A stretch of 64,000 bases of DNA from Ruegeria sp. ANG-R (GCF_000813985.1 NZ_JWLJ01000012.1:49377-113376), one strand, 5' to 3'. Numbered from the stretch's first letter, positions 35,200-44,297 are shown. Notes: generated by a model not told the origin, from the sequence alone. Numbers and translations are program-made.

Positions 35200-36375
35200 A
35201 TGACAGACCTAAAGTCTTATTTCACTACCGCGGCCGTGTTCGTCGCCCTCGGTTCACAGGCATTTTCTGCAGACAGCATGGCGATTGAGGCCGGTATCGG
35301 CGGGGCAGACCCTGACCCGGATGCACCTCTAGTGGCGCTGGGCGCACCACCCATCCCACTGGATAACCCACAGACCCCCCCCAAGATCGAATTGGGCAAG
35401 ATGCTGTTCTTTGACCCACGTTTGGGCGGGAACGAGTCGACCCCCTGTTCGGCCTGCCACAACCCGTATATGGGCTGGGACGTCGAAGCAAAAATCTCGT
35501 TCGGGTATCCGGGCACGACCCACTGGCGCAACAGCCAGACGATCGTGAACTCGGCTTATTACGGCAAGTTGTTCTGGGCGGGCTCAAGCAAAAGCCTTGA
35601 AAGCCAGGCCAAATCCGCCGCAAGCGGTGCGGTCGCCGGTAATGGCGAGGCCGACATGATGGAGGCCCGTCTGGCTTTCGTCCCTGAATATGTCGAACGG
35701 TTCAACGATGTGTTCGGCGATCAGTGGCCACGCATCGGCAACGCTTGGCGGGCGATTGCCGCGTTTGAACGGACTATCGTTCAGACCGACACGCCCTTTG
35801 ACAACTATCTGCGCGGGGATGATGCGGCGCTGACCGAGGAACAGAAACGCGGGCTGGAGTTGTTCACCGGCAAGGCGCAATGTTCCGAATGCCACAACGG
35901 AGCGCTGCTGTCGGATGAGAAATACTACAACACCGGCGTTCCGCCCTATGATGGCTGGCAGGAGGACGGTTTGGCGCAGATCACCTTCCGGTACGAACTT
36001 TACGCCAAAGGCTCGACCGAAGAGATGTACCGCCACACCAAGGACGACCCCGGCTTCTATTTCCGTACCAAGGAGAAGGCCGACAAGGGTAAGTTCCGTA
36101 CGCCAAGCCTGCGCTACACCCTCTATACCGAGCCCTACATGCATAACGGCATGTTGGAGACGCTTGAGGATGTGGTCGAATTCTACAATCAGGGCGGTGG
36201 CGAGAATGAGTTCGCTGAAAACAAATCCCCGCTGATCCAACCCCTTGGCCTGAACGATCAGGAAAAGGCGGATCTGGTGGCCTTCCTGAAATCCCTGTCC
36301 GGCGAGGAAATCTTGGTCGAAGAACCCGACCTGCCGGATTACCAGCCGTTCCCTGCGGTCGCAGCAGAGGAGTAA
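35200..36375 (+). CDS. idrP2: Second di-heme cytochrome c peroxidase (IdrP)
   Basis: The 391-residue protein has a signal peptide ('FVALGSQAFSAD'). Heme motifs are CSACH (Cys83-His87) and CSECH (Cys228-His232). It shares the C-terminal 'GKFRTPSLRYTLYTEPYMHN' pattern with the preceding gene but differs in its middle, so the two are ancient paralogues rather than a recent copy. GAGGAG precedes the start; 11 bases separate it from the upstream gene. Paired di-heme peroxidases next to an AioAB-like enzyme are the hallmark that separates iodate-reductase clusters from arsenite oxidase clusters. Confidence 0.8.
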   Translation: MTDLKSYFTTAAVFVALGSQAFSADSMAIEAGIGGADPDPDAPLVALGAPPIPLDNPQTPPKIELGKMLFFDPRLGGNESTPCSACHNPYMGWDVEAKISFGYPGTTHWRNSQTIVNSAYYGKLFWAGSSKSLESQAKSAASGAVAGNGEADMMEARLAFVPEYVERFNDVFGDQWPRIGNAWRAIAAFERTIVQTDTPFDNYLRGDDAALTEEQKRGLELFTGKAQCSECHNGALLSDEKYYNTGVPPYDGWQEDGLAQITFRYELYAKGSTEEMYRHTKDDPGFYFRTKEKADKGKFRTPSLRYTLYTEPYMHNGMLETLEDVVEFYNQGGGENEFAENKSPLIQPLGLNDQEKADLVAFLKSLSGEEILVEEPDLPDYQPFPAVAAEE

Positions 36376-36380
36376 GTGTC

Positions 36381-36950
36381 ATGACAGATCATAACGCAAC
36401 CGGATGCAGCTGTTCGGGCGAGGCCAAGAAGGCCTGCACCGTGAACCGCCGCCAATTCCTGTTCGCCTCGGGGGCCACGACATTTGCCGTAATGGTGGCC
36501 ATGCCCACCCGCCATGGCCAGGCTGAACAAGTTCCCGCCTTGGTCTCCACCTATCCACGCAAGCTGATTGGCAAACTGTCCGAGTTGGAGCAGGATGTGC
36601 CGGTCGAGTTCTACTACCCGGATGAAGGCGACTATTCGGACTCGATCCTGGTCAAGACCGGCGTGGAAAGTGGCGGCGGCATCGGTCCTCAGCGGGACGT
36701 TGTGGCCTTCAACCTCACCTGCACCCACCAAGGCGGGTCGATGTATGACAGCTACAAGCCCGAACACAAGGTGCTGGGCCCATGCCCGCTGCACCTGTCC
36801 ACCTATGACGTGACACGGCACGGCATCCTCGTCTCGGGGCAGGCCTATCAGTCGCTGCCGCAGGTCCTTTTGGAGCTGGACGGCGATGACATCTACGCCG
36901 TTGGCATGTTCGGCCTGATCTATGGCCGCTACGACAACCTGATTGCTTAA
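36381..36950 (+). CDS. idrB: Rieske subunit of iodate-reductase-type enzyme (IdrB)
   Basis: The 189-residue protein has a twin-arginine signal 'VNRRQFLFASG', so it is exported folded and should carry the catalytic subunit along. Rieske 2Fe-2S ligands are C114-T-H116 and C135-P-L-H138. The two Cys that usually form a disulfide next to these ligands are replaced by Gly ('CTHQGG') and Leu ('CPLH'), expected to lower the cluster potential. The subunit shuttles electrons between a periplasmic carrier and the molybdenum subunit. It lies five bases after the second peroxidase gene and 14 before idrA. Confidence 0.85.
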   Translation: MTDHNATGCSCSGEAKKACTVNRRQFLFASGATTFAVMVAMPTRHGQAEQVPALVSTYPRKLIGKLSELEQDVPVEFYYPDEGDYSDSILVKTGVESGGGIGPQRDVVAFNLTCTHQGGSMYDSYKPEHKVLGPCPLHLSTYDVTRHGILVSGQAYQSLPQVLLELDGDDIYAVGMFGLIYGRYDNLIA

Positions 36951-36964
36951 GGGGAAACGGTATC

Positions 36965-39646
36965 ATGGCAACCCCGTATTACGTGCCCGAAACCAACGTC
37001 CCGCTGCCGCCCAAAGGCGCCGAGGTCATCTCGACCGCCTGCGATTACTGCATCGTGGCCTGTGGTTACAAAGTCTATCGCTGGCCCGTGACGGCCAAGC
37101 CCGGTGGCCCAACAGCGAACGAGAACGCATTTGGCGAGGATTTCCCCGTTGCACCGCTGGGTGCCTGGGTCGCGCCGAACCAGCACAATATCGTTCTGCA
37201 CAAAGGTCAGCCCCACCACGTGGTGATCATCCCTGACAAGGATACACAATACGTCAACACCGACGGCGACAGCTCCTTGCGGGGCGGGTGTATCGCGCAG
37301 AAATGCTATAACCCGCAGACACCGACACGTGACCGTCTGAAGACACCGCTGATGCGGATCTATGGCACATTGATGCCAATCCCGTGGGATCTGGCGCTGG
37401 ATGTGGCGGCGGAGGTGGGCAACCACGTCATCGCCAAGCACGGCACCAATGCCTATGGTGTGAAGACCTTCAGCTATCAGTATATCGAGAACACTTATGC
37501 GATCTCAAAATACGCGCTGCGCCATATCAATACTGCCAACTTCACCTTCCACGACACGCCGTCCGATGTGACCTCGACCCCCGGTTTCAGGGATGCGGGC
37601 TTTGACAATTTTGGCCCCTCCTATGAGGACTGGCGCGATGCGGAAACCCTTCTGGTCTGCGGTACCGACCCGTATGAGACCAAGACCATCCTCTATACCC
37701 AGTGGATGATGAAGGGGATGCAGAACGGTCAGAAAGAGATCTATCTGATCCCGCGCCGGTCTGCCGGTGTGGCCCATGCCGAGAAAATGGGCGGCCTGCA
37801 TATCGACGTTCTGCCCGGCACCGACCTGTTGGTCGTCAACGCCATCGCCCGCGTCATAGTGGAAAATGGCTGGGAAGACAGCGACTGGATCAAGAAATGG
37901 GTCAACAACAAGTGGGAAAGCTCGTCCGGCTTCGGTCAGGGTACTCGGAACACGCCATGGCAGTGGCGTACGACCTGGGGCAAGTTCCAGACCAAGGGTT
38001 TCGAGGATTGGAAAGAGTGGCTACTATCGCAGGACGAATTCGCGCCTGAAACCGCTGCAGCCATGGCCGAGATCGACGTGCAGAAGATCTATACGGCTGC
38101 CGAATGGCTTGCCAAACCCAAGGCAGATGGCACACGGCCTAAAACCTCGGTCATGATCGAGAAAGGTTTCTATTGGTCCAACAACACCGGCAACACACAA
38201 GCGATTTCCGCGCTGGGCATCATCTGTGGTTGTGGCGGTCGTCCGGGTCAGGTCATTGGCCGGGCCGGTGGTCACCAGCGGGGCGGCGTGAAGGGCGGGA
38301 AATACCCGCGCAACAAATCGCCCGAAAAACTGCCAGGTCGCCGCCGCCGCGCCATGGATACCGACCGGTATCTGATCGCAGGTCACACACGTATGGCCCA
38401 TGTGATCGGCACCACTTGGATCCAATCCATGTGCGGATCGCAGCAGCTGGCCGACAAGTTTGAGGAACTGACCGTTCGCAACCCGCACCAGATCACCAGC
38501 TTCGACAAGCAAGAGATGATCGACACGCTGAAGGCTCGCGCCGACAGCGGCGGTATGGTGGTGATCAATCAAGACATCTATCTGCAGGATCCGATCGGCA
38601 ACCGTTACGCAGACATCGTGTTCCCCGCAGCGACCTGGGGCGAAGAGGATTTTTTGCGCGCCAACGGCGAACGCCGCCTGCGTCTGTACCAGAAATTCTA
38701 TGATGCGCCCGGTGCGGCGAAACCCGACTGGTGGATCATTGCGCAACTGGCACAGCGGATGGGCTTTGACGGGTTCGACTGGCAGAACTCGAACGAGGTT
38801 GCCGAAGAGGCCGTGCGCTTTACGCGCGGGTCGCGCAAGGACTTCCACGCGGTCTACCGACTGGCCAAGATGGAAGGTAAAGGCCTGCACCAGAAGGTCC
38901 GTGAATTCGGCACCGACGGTGTGCAATGCCCGGTCATGCTGGATCCCGACGGTGTCACGCTGATTGAAACCAAGCGTCTTCATGACACAACCCGCACCCT
39001 GCCCGAAACCGGAGCAGCCGGAGCGGATGTGTTCAACAAGAAGCTCACGCATTTCAACAGCCAGACCGGCAAATGCAACATCCAGAAATCGCCCTGGGGC
39101 CTGTTCTCGGACTATTGGGAATGGCTGAAACCCAATAAGGAAGAAGGCGAGCTGTGGGCGACCTCGGGTCGGATCAACGAACGCTGGCAGTCCGGTTTCG
39201 ACGATCGCCGCCGCCCGTACATCGTGCAGCGCTGGCCGGAAAACTGGGTCGAAATCCATCCCGATGATGCAGCCGAGCGTGGCATCGAAAGTGGCGACTA
39301 TGTGATGGTCTATTCGGAGCGTGTTCCAGGCAATAAACACACGCTGCTGGGTGTGGAAGGCGATGACTTCCAGTTCTCGAAACTGATGGAGAACGGGCAT
39401 ATCGAACTGACAAAAGCGGCGATCACCGCCGTGGCCATGGTCACGCCCGCCATCAAGAAAAGCGTGGTTTACATGGACTTCCTGCACATGCAGCAGCCTG
39501 CCAATGCGCTTGAGGGCCGGATCGTCGACTGGATCAGCGGCAACTACAACTACAAGATGGGCGTTGCCAAGCTGCGCAAACTGGGGCCGAGCCCCTACAA
39601 GACCTCGTTCCGCACGATGTCCTTTGCACCGCGCGACATCGCCTGA
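36965..39646 (+). CDS. idrA: Molybdopterin catalytic subunit, iodate reductase-like (IdrA; AioA relative)
   Basis: The 893-residue protein of the DMSO-reductase superfamily has the N-terminal iron-sulfur pattern C26-x2-C29-x3-C33, which suits a 3Fe-4S cluster as in AioA. Molybdopterin-binding segments include 'LRGGCIAQKCYNPQTPTRDR', 'ICGCGGRPGQVIGRAGGHQR' and 'FPAATWGEEDFLRANGERR'. It has no signal of its own and should cross the membrane bound to IdrB. Overall resemblance is to arsenite oxidase AioA, but the two di-heme peroxidases upstream match the order reported for iodate reductase; no arsenic genes (arsR, arsC, aioXSR) are nearby. It would reduce iodate in the periplasm. The exact substrate needs biochemical proof. 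Confidence 0.8.
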   Translation: MATPYYVPETNVPLPPKGAEVISTACDYCIVACGYKVYRWPVTAKPGGPTANENAFGEDFPVAPLGAWVAPNQHNIVLHKGQPHHVVIIPDKDTQYVNTDGDSSLRGGCIAQKCYNPQTPTRDRLKTPLMRIYGTLMPIPWDLALDVAAEVGNHVIAKHGTNAYGVKTFSYQYIENTYAISKYALRHINTANFTFHDTPSDVTSTPGFRDAGFDNFGPSYEDWRDAETLLVCGTDPYETKTILYTQWMMKGMQNGQKEIYLIPRRSAGVAHAEKMGGLHIDVLPGTDLLVVNAIARVIVENGWEDSDWIKKWVNNKWESSSGFGQGTRNTPWQWRTTWGKFQTKGFEDWKEWLLSQDEFAPETAAAMAEIDVQKIYTAAEWLAKPKADGTRPKTSVMIEKGFYWSNNTGNTQAISALGIICGCGGRPGQVIGRAGGHQRGGVKGGKYPRNKSPEKLPGRRRRAMDTDRYLIAGHTRMAHVIGTTWIQSMCGSQQLADKFEELTVRNPHQITSFDKQEMIDTLKARADSGGMVVINQDIYLQDPIGNRYADIVFPAATWGEEDFLRANGERRLRLYQKFYDAPGAAKPDWWIIAQLAQRMGFDGFDWQNSNEVAEEAVRFTRGSRKDFHAVYRLAKMEGKGLHQKVREFGTDGVQCPVMLDPDGVTLIETKRLHDTTRTLPETGAAGADVFNKKLTHFNSQTGKCNIQKSPWGLFSDYWEWLKPNKEEGELWATSGRINERWQSGFDDRRRPYIVQRWPENWVEIHPDDAAERGIESGDYVMVYSERVPGNKHTLLGVEGDDFQFSKLMENGHIELTKAAITAVAMVTPAIKKSVVYMDFLHMQQPANALEGRIVDWISGNYNYKMGVAKLRKLGPSPYKTSFRTMSFAPRDIA

Positions 39647-39660
39647 TGACCGCTTTCCGG

Positions 39661-39682
39661 GGGGCGGACGCCATGCCGCCCC
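39661..39682 (+). repeat. Hairpin after idrA
   Basis: GGGGCGG (39661-39667) pairs with CCGCCCC (39676-39682). No T-run follows, so it is not a classic terminator; it may protect the idr message or partly stop transcription before the downstream genes. Confidence 0.6.
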
Positions 39683-39689
39683 TCGGGTC

Positions 39690-39763
39690 TGGTCCCACTG
39701 CAGAAGGGACCACCTGGAAGGCAGGTATCGGTTGGGAAACCTGTCTTCCACTTTCACCCAACC
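39690..39763 (+). promoter_or_regulatory. Structured leader with candidate pseudoknot before the HEAT gene
   Basis: Three nested signals lie in 74 bases. TGGTCCC (39690-39696) pairs with GGGACCA (39706-39712). TGGAAGGCAGGT (39715-39726) pairs with ACCTGTCTTCCA (39739-39750), a 12-bp stem with one G-U. The 12-base loop holds GGTTGGG (39730-39736), complementary to CCCAACC at 39757-39763, which makes an H-type pseudoknot possible; part of it can pair again with CCCAAC at 39767-39772. The start codon of the next gene is 30 bases further. Pseudoknots of this kind are typical of riboswitches; no known class was recognised. Confidence 0.55.
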
Positions 39764-39793
39764 TTTCCCAACGCAAAACATGGCAGACCTGAT

Positions 39794-42004
39794 ATGAACA
39801 TGCATTCCGATACCGCCCTGCGTGATGAGGCCACCAGCCTGTTCTCTGAATACGCAAAATCTGAATATGACGTGATCCGCCTGCGCGCCGTTCAAGCGCT
39901 GGCTGCGATTGGTGCAAGCAACTGCCCGGCCTTGATCGAAGCGTTGCTGGATGACGACGAAGACGTCCGCCAGGACGCTGCCCGAGCGCTTGGCGCGTTG
40001 CGTGCGCAAGAGGCTGCGCCTCAGCTACTGGAAAACCTGATCCATGACCCCTGCGGCGAAGTGAAACTCGCCTGCGTGACGGCTCTGGCCGAGTTGAAAT
40101 CGGAAGAGGCCGCGCCCTATCTGCGCACCCTCGTTACCGGACGCGGGGATGAGATTACATGGGACGAGGACGAACTGCATCAGGACGAATGGGATGACTG
40201 GCTCGACACCCAAATTGCGTCAATCAAGGCACTGGGTCAGATGGGCGACGTGGCAGCGATTGAACCCATCGTGATGGCCCTGATGGACGAAGACGGGCAG
40301 GAGCTGGGCGATGTCGCTTGCGAAGCGCTGGGTGGAATTGGCGAGCCTGCGGTGCCGACCTTGGGTGTGTTCACCCAATCTTCGAACCGCCGCCTGCGCC
40401 ATTGCGCTCTGCGGACGCTGGCCACCGTTGGCGGGACCGAGGCCGAAGCCATTTTGCGCAAGGCTGTCACCGACAAGGACGGGGCCGTGCGTCTGATCGC
40501 CTATGAGGCGCTGATGCCAAGCGACCCCGCATTGGTCGAACAGGCGCTGGCCGACGCGGTCGAGGATATTCGTATCGCGACACTGAATCTCTCGGGCTTC
40601 TCGGAACCCGAACTGCTGGACCGCATGATGCGCGACCCCGGCGCCAAGGTGCAGCTGGCTCTGCTCGACCGGCTGGACCGCGAAACACCGATAACCGACC
40701 AAGAGGATCTGCGCTGGCAGGTGCTGGATTTCCTCGCCACCGGTCAACAGCCCGAGGTCTCGGCGCAAGCGCTGGGCTTGTTGGCCGCACTGGCGCCGGA
40801 ACTTGTGGCCGACCGTTTGAATGAGTTGTTCGCGGTCAAGGCAGATGACCTCAAAGCCGAGCGCATCCAGTGGGCCATTGTCGATTCGCTGGCAACCTCG
40901 CCCCTGCGCGAGGCGGCAGAATGGCTGCAGCGCGCCTGCCGGTCTCCGTTCCGCTCGGTTCGGTTGAAGGCCTTGGCATCGCTGGCGATGATTGTCATCG
41001 ATGCGGATCGCCCACATGTGAATCAGCAACAGGGCCGCGAATTGCTGTTGTCCTTTGCGCTGGCTCCGATGCCCGTGTCCGCCCCAGAGGAACCCAAACC
41101 CGAAATCGAACCGCAAACCGACATTGCCGCGCTGGAAGAGGCCGGTCTAGATGTCACGAAAGGCGGAGAGAATGGCCCGACGTCAAGCCTTGGTGCGATC
41201 CTTGGTCATGACGCCATCGCCGCTGAGATGACGCAAGAGGCCCAAGAGGACGACGTCCAACCCCTCAGCCCGCGCGAACAGGCGTTGCTGGCCAAGGCAA
41301 CCCGCCATCCCAAACGCCGCCGCGTTGCGCTTGATGACAATACCGAGGCGCTTGAGCGCGAAACCCGTTTGTCCGCCATCCGACTGCTGGGCGAGGTGAA
41401 AGGGATGCAGATCATGCTGGCGCAGATCGCCCGGGACCCTGACACTGATGTCGCCCAGCAAGCCTTTGCCGCACTGGCGGTAGCGATTGCCCGAGAGGGT
41501 GCGTCAATGGATGAGGGCCAATTGGTCGATTTGATCACCAGTGGCCTCTCGCATACCGACGCATCTCTCTCGCTGCAGGCGCTGAAACTGTTGCAACAGG
41601 CCGATATGCCACCCCAGGACAGTTTGCGTGCCAAGCTGAGGGCAATGCTGGAGACCGGCGATACCGCCTTCCGCATCGATGCCATGCGCATCCTGACACG
41701 GTGGGATGGCACCGCTGACGTGGCGCGCAGCCTTTTGGATGACGTCTCGGCCCCCGTGCGCCAGGCGGCGATGCGGCTTTTGTCGGAAACCGCTCCGGAT
41801 CAGGCGGGGGCGGCTATCGTGCCCTTCCTTTTGGCCAACCCAGAGCAGCGTATCGTGACCTATGTCAATGACAGCACCCCCGCTGTGGTGTCCATTGGGC
41901 GCGAGTTGCTGACCGGGCTGCGCGATATAGATCGCCGCGCGCAATGGCCGGTGATGATCAACGCGTTGGCTGATCTGCTGCGGGAAAGCGCCCGCACGGG
42001 CTGA
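39794..42004 (+). CDS. HEAT-repeat protein linked to the idr cluster
   Basis: The 736-residue protein is built from repeated helical pairs of HEAT/PBS-lyase type, for example 'ALLDDDEDVRQDAARALGAL', 'LIHDPCGEVKLACVTALAEL' and 'LLDDVSAPVRQAAMRLLSET'. Two solenoid parts (about 1-415 and 515-736) are joined by an acidic, Pro/Glu-rich flexible linker. No signal peptide is seen, so it acts in the cytoplasm. Position between idrA and a cupredoxin-moeA pair suggests a scaffold or chaperone for assembling the molybdenum enzyme before Tat export, but this is inference. The function of this family is not established. Confidence 0.75.
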   Translation: MNMHSDTALRDEATSLFSEYAKSEYDVIRLRAVQALAAIGASNCPALIEALLDDDEDVRQDAARALGALRAQEAAPQLLENLIHDPCGEVKLACVTALAELKSEEAAPYLRTLVTGRGDEITWDEDELHQDEWDDWLDTQIASIKALGQMGDVAAIEPIVMALMDEDGQELGDVACEALGGIGEPAVPTLGVFTQSSNRRLRHCALRTLATVGGTEAEAILRKAVTDKDGAVRLIAYEALMPSDPALVEQALADAVEDIRIATLNLSGFSEPELLDRMMRDPGAKVQLALLDRLDRETPITDQEDLRWQVLDFLATGQQPEVSAQALGLLAALAPELVADRLNELFAVKADDLKAERIQWAIVDSLATSPLREAAEWLQRACRSPFRSVRLKALASLAMIVIDADRPHVNQQQGRELLLSFALAPMPVSAPEEPKPEIEPQTDIAALEEAGLDVTKGGENGPTSSLGAILGHDAIAAEMTQEAQEDDVQPLSPREQALLAKATRHPKRRRVALDDNTEALERETRLSAIRLLGEVKGMQIMLAQIARDPDTDVAQQAFAALAVAIAREGASMDEGQLVDLITSGLSHTDASLSLQALKLLQQADMPPQDSLRAKLRAMLETGDTAFRIDAMRILTRWDGTADVARSLLDDVSAPVRQAAMRLLSETAPDQAGAAIVPFLLANPEQRIVTYVNDSTPAVVSIGRELLTGLRDIDRRAQWPVMINALADLLRESARTG

Positions 42005-42018
42005 GACCGGAGGGACGG

Positions 42019-42507
42019 ATGCTGAATGTACGCAAGGCACTAGGGTTGTTGCTGGTCGCGGGGACGGTTTTCGTTGCCCCCGCAGTGCAAGCCGAGGACT
42101 TGCCCGAGATCGCCGTCGTGCATCAGGTCATCGACTTGAACGCGAACACTCCGGCACATACGTTCCGGTTCGAGCCGAAGTTCCTGCAAGTCCCTGCGGG
42201 GACCACTGTACGCTTCAAGGGCTCGACCGGGCGGCATACGGTGACGGCTATCCCCAGGATGATCCCTGTGGGTGCGCGCGTCTTCGAAATTCGCGGCAAG
42301 CCTGAGCTTGACCTGACCTTCGAGAAAGAGGGAGTCTATGGCATCCGCTGCCGTGTGCACGGTCGTCACGGTATGGTTATGCTTCTGGTGGTTGGTGATC
42401 CGGGTGCGAATCTGGAAGAGGCCAAGGCCTATCTGCCCAAGCTCGGCGAGGCGGAACGGGCCGGGTTCGAGGAACTCTTTGCATATCTGGAGGCTCGAAA
42501 TGGCTGA
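42019..42507 (+). CDS. Pseudoazurin-like periplasmic cupredoxin
   Basis: The 162-residue protein has a signal ending 'APAVQAED'. Type-1 copper ligands in pseudoazurin order are visible: His73 ('GRHTV'), Cys111, His114 and Met119 in 'IRCRVHGRHGM' (C-x2-H-x4-M). It can carry electrons between the cytochrome bc1 complex and the periplasmic IdrAB or the di-heme peroxidases. A C-terminal extension of about 35 residues ('EEAKAYLPKLGEAERAGFEE') is helical, as in pseudoazurin. It follows the HEAT gene by 14 bases behind GGAGGGACGG. Confidence 0.85.
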   Translation: MLNVRKALGLLLVAGTVFVAPAVQAEDLPEIAVVHQVIDLNANTPAHTFRFEPKFLQVPAGTTVRFKGSTGRHTVTAIPRMIPVGARVFEIRGKPELDLTFEKEGVYGIRCRVHGRHGMVMLLVVGDPGANLEEAKAYLPKLGEAERAGFEELFAYLEARNG

Positions 42508-43744
42508 TGGATGCGCCTGCGACAGGCATGTTCATATGTACCTGACCGTCGCCGAAGCGTTGCGGCGCGGCCTGTCGGTCGCGCACCCGGTAACCGGCAT
42601 CGAAACTCTGCCACTGCAACAGGCGATTGGCCGTGTTCTCGCCGAGGATTGCAGCAGCAAGGTCGATATGCCCGCCTTCGATAACTCCGCGATGGACGGA
42701 TATGCGATCCGGACCGGCGATCTGGGCGACGGTCCTTTGTTCGATTTACCTATTGGCGGTCGTGTGGCTGCCGGGGATAGCGGAGCGCACGACGCACCTG
42801 CCGGCAGCGCCCTGCGCATCTTCACCGGCGCTCCGGTTCCGCCCGAATTCGATGCCGTGATGATGCAGGAGGATTGTGAGGCGTCTGCGACCCATATCCG
42901 TTTTGCGCGTCGCCCCAGGCCGGGGCAACACATCCGCCGCGCCGGTGAGGACCTGAAAGCCGGTGCGCCGATCCTGTGCAGGGGCTGCGAGATTGGCCCG
43001 CGTGAGGCTGCGGCATTGGCCTCGTCCGGCCACGGGCAGGTCAGGGTCTGCCGCAAGCTCAAGGTGACGATCTTTTCGACCGGCAGTGAACTGCGGCAGC
43101 CGGATGAGGAACTGAGCCCTGGCCAGATCTATAATTCCAACCGCTACATGCTACTGGCCTTACTGGACAAGCCGTGGGTTGATCTGACCGACCGTGGCCC
43201 GGTCGCGGATGATCCCGATCTGCTGGAACAGGTTCTGCGTGAGGCATGTGATACCTCTGATCTGATCATCACGACGGGCGGCGTATCGGTCGGGGACGAG
43301 GATCATATGCCGCGCCTGTTCAGCGAAATCGGTGGTGAGACGGATGTGATGAAAGTCGCGATGAAGCCCGGCAAACCGGTCATGTTCGGACGCCGGGGCG
43401 ATGCACTTTATATCGGGCTGCCGGGCAACCCGGTTTCGGCCTATGTCACCTGGCGGATCATCGGATCGCCGATGATGGCGCGTCGTGCCGGATTGCGTCG
43501 TCCCCGGTTGGTCTCTGAGCGGGGGGTTCTGGCCGAGCCGCTGCAGCGCCTTCCCGGTCGGCAGGAATACCGTCCGGTGCGTATTGATGGCTCGAACTCG
43601 GACGGTCGCCCGCGTTTGCGATTGCTGGCTGCCTCGTATAGCGGGCGCGTGGCGTTGCTGGCGCAGGCTGATGGGCTTGCGGTGATCCCGGCAGAGACCG
43701 GGTATCTGCCGGAAGACCACCCGCTGGAGTTTCTGAGGTTCTGA
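42500..43744 (+). CDS. moeA: MoeA: molybdopterin molybdenumtransferase
   Basis: I choose ATG 42500, seven bases after GGAGG, overlapping the cupredoxin stop by eight bases. The 414-residue protein has MoeA motifs 'MPAFDNSAMDGYAIRTGDL', 'RRAGEDLKAG', 'ITTGGVSVGDEDHM', 'AMKPGKPVMFGRRG' and 'GLPGNPVSAYVT'. It inserts molybdate into adenylylated molybdopterin. Because a housekeeping moeA usually sits with moa/mob genes, this one is probably a dedicated copy for IdrA. Its coupling to the cupredoxin ties the second gene group to the idr operon. Confidence 0.92.
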   Translation: MADGCACDRHVHMYLTVAEALRRGLSVAHPVTGIETLPLQQAIGRVLAEDCSSKVDMPAFDNSAMDGYAIRTGDLGDGPLFDLPIGGRVAAGDSGAHDAPAGSALRIFTGAPVPPEFDAVMMQEDCEASATHIRFARRPRPGQHIRRAGEDLKAGAPILCRGCEIGPREAAALASSGHGQVRVCRKLKVTIFSTGSELRQPDEELSPGQIYNSNRYMLLALLDKPWVDLTDRGPVADDPDLLEQVLREACDTSDLIITTGGVSVGDEDHMPRLFSEIGGETDVMKVAMKPGKPVMFGRRGDALYIGLPGNPVSAYVTWRIIGSPMMARRAGLRRPRLVSERGVLAEPLQRLPGRQEYRPVRIDGSNSDGRPRLRLLAASYSGRVALLAQADGLAVIPAETGYLPEDHPLEFLRF

Positions 43745-43778
43745 CTTTTCGGGACGGACCAGCGCAAACCAAAGTCGC

Positions 43779-44297
43779 TTAGCCGAGTTTTTTGAACATA
43801 TAGGTTGTGGGTTCAAGCCGGTCCTCGAACGGGTTACGGCAATAGTCCGGGATTTCGCCGGCGACCCGGAACCCCAGTGACTGGTACAGGATGCGCGAGG
43901 GGTCGGAACTGCGGGTATCCAGTACCAGCATGGTTCTCCCCAACTCCGCCGCCCGCTGCTCAAGCGTGGCCATCAGTGCACGACCCAACCCGCGACGGCG
44001 CGCGTCGGGGTGGACCAGCAGTTTGGCGACATCGGCCCGGTGCGGCTGGTTCGGCATGGCCGCAGGAATCAATTGTACTGTGCCCTGAACCCGCCCCTCG
44101 CCATAGGCTGCGAACAGATCGAGCGTTCCCGCGTGCAACCCGGGGCGCACGCGATCCCGCCAATAGGCGCGGGCGTCATCACGCGAAAAGGGCAGGATGA
44201 ACCCGATACTCGCGCCGGTCTGGACACAGGCGTGAAGAATATCAGCCAGGTCCTCCAGCGCTTCGTCGAAATAGGCCCCGGACAAACGTGTGATCAT
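43779..44297 (-). CDS. GNAT-family N-acetyltransferase
   Basis: The 172-residue protein has the acetyl-CoA-binding motif A 'LVHPDARRRGLGRALM' (R-x-x-G-x-G) and the following 'LYQSLGF'. The substrate is unknown. It overlaps the upstream regulator gene by four bases (ATGA), so both are made from one message. Such regulator-acetyltransferase pairs often act in amine or drug modification. Confidence 0.85.
   Translation of the reverse strand: MITRLSGAYFDEALEDLADILHACVQTGASIGFILPFSRDDARAYWRDRVRPGLHAGTLDLFAAYGEGRVQGTVQLIPAAMPNQPHRADVAKLLVHPDARRRGLGRALMATLEQRAAELGRTMLVLDTRSSDPSRILYQSLGFRVAGEIPDYCRNPFEDRLEPTTYMFKKLG

Noticed and set aside
36965..39646. Arsenite oxidase (AioA) as primary name
   Set aside because: The enzyme is AioA-like, but two di-heme peroxidases are in the operon and no arsenic resistance or aio sensing genes are near; IdrA fits better. 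Not fully excluded.
39690..39772. Known Moco or other named riboswitch
   Set aside because: The stem order and conserved bases that I recall for the Moco motif are not present; only a general pseudoknot can be supported.
38024..40009. Long open frame of 661 codons antisense to idrA
   Set aside because: It is a shadow of the strongly supported idrA frame in GC-rich DNA; the product is rich in Arg, His, Gln and has no family pattern or ribosome site.
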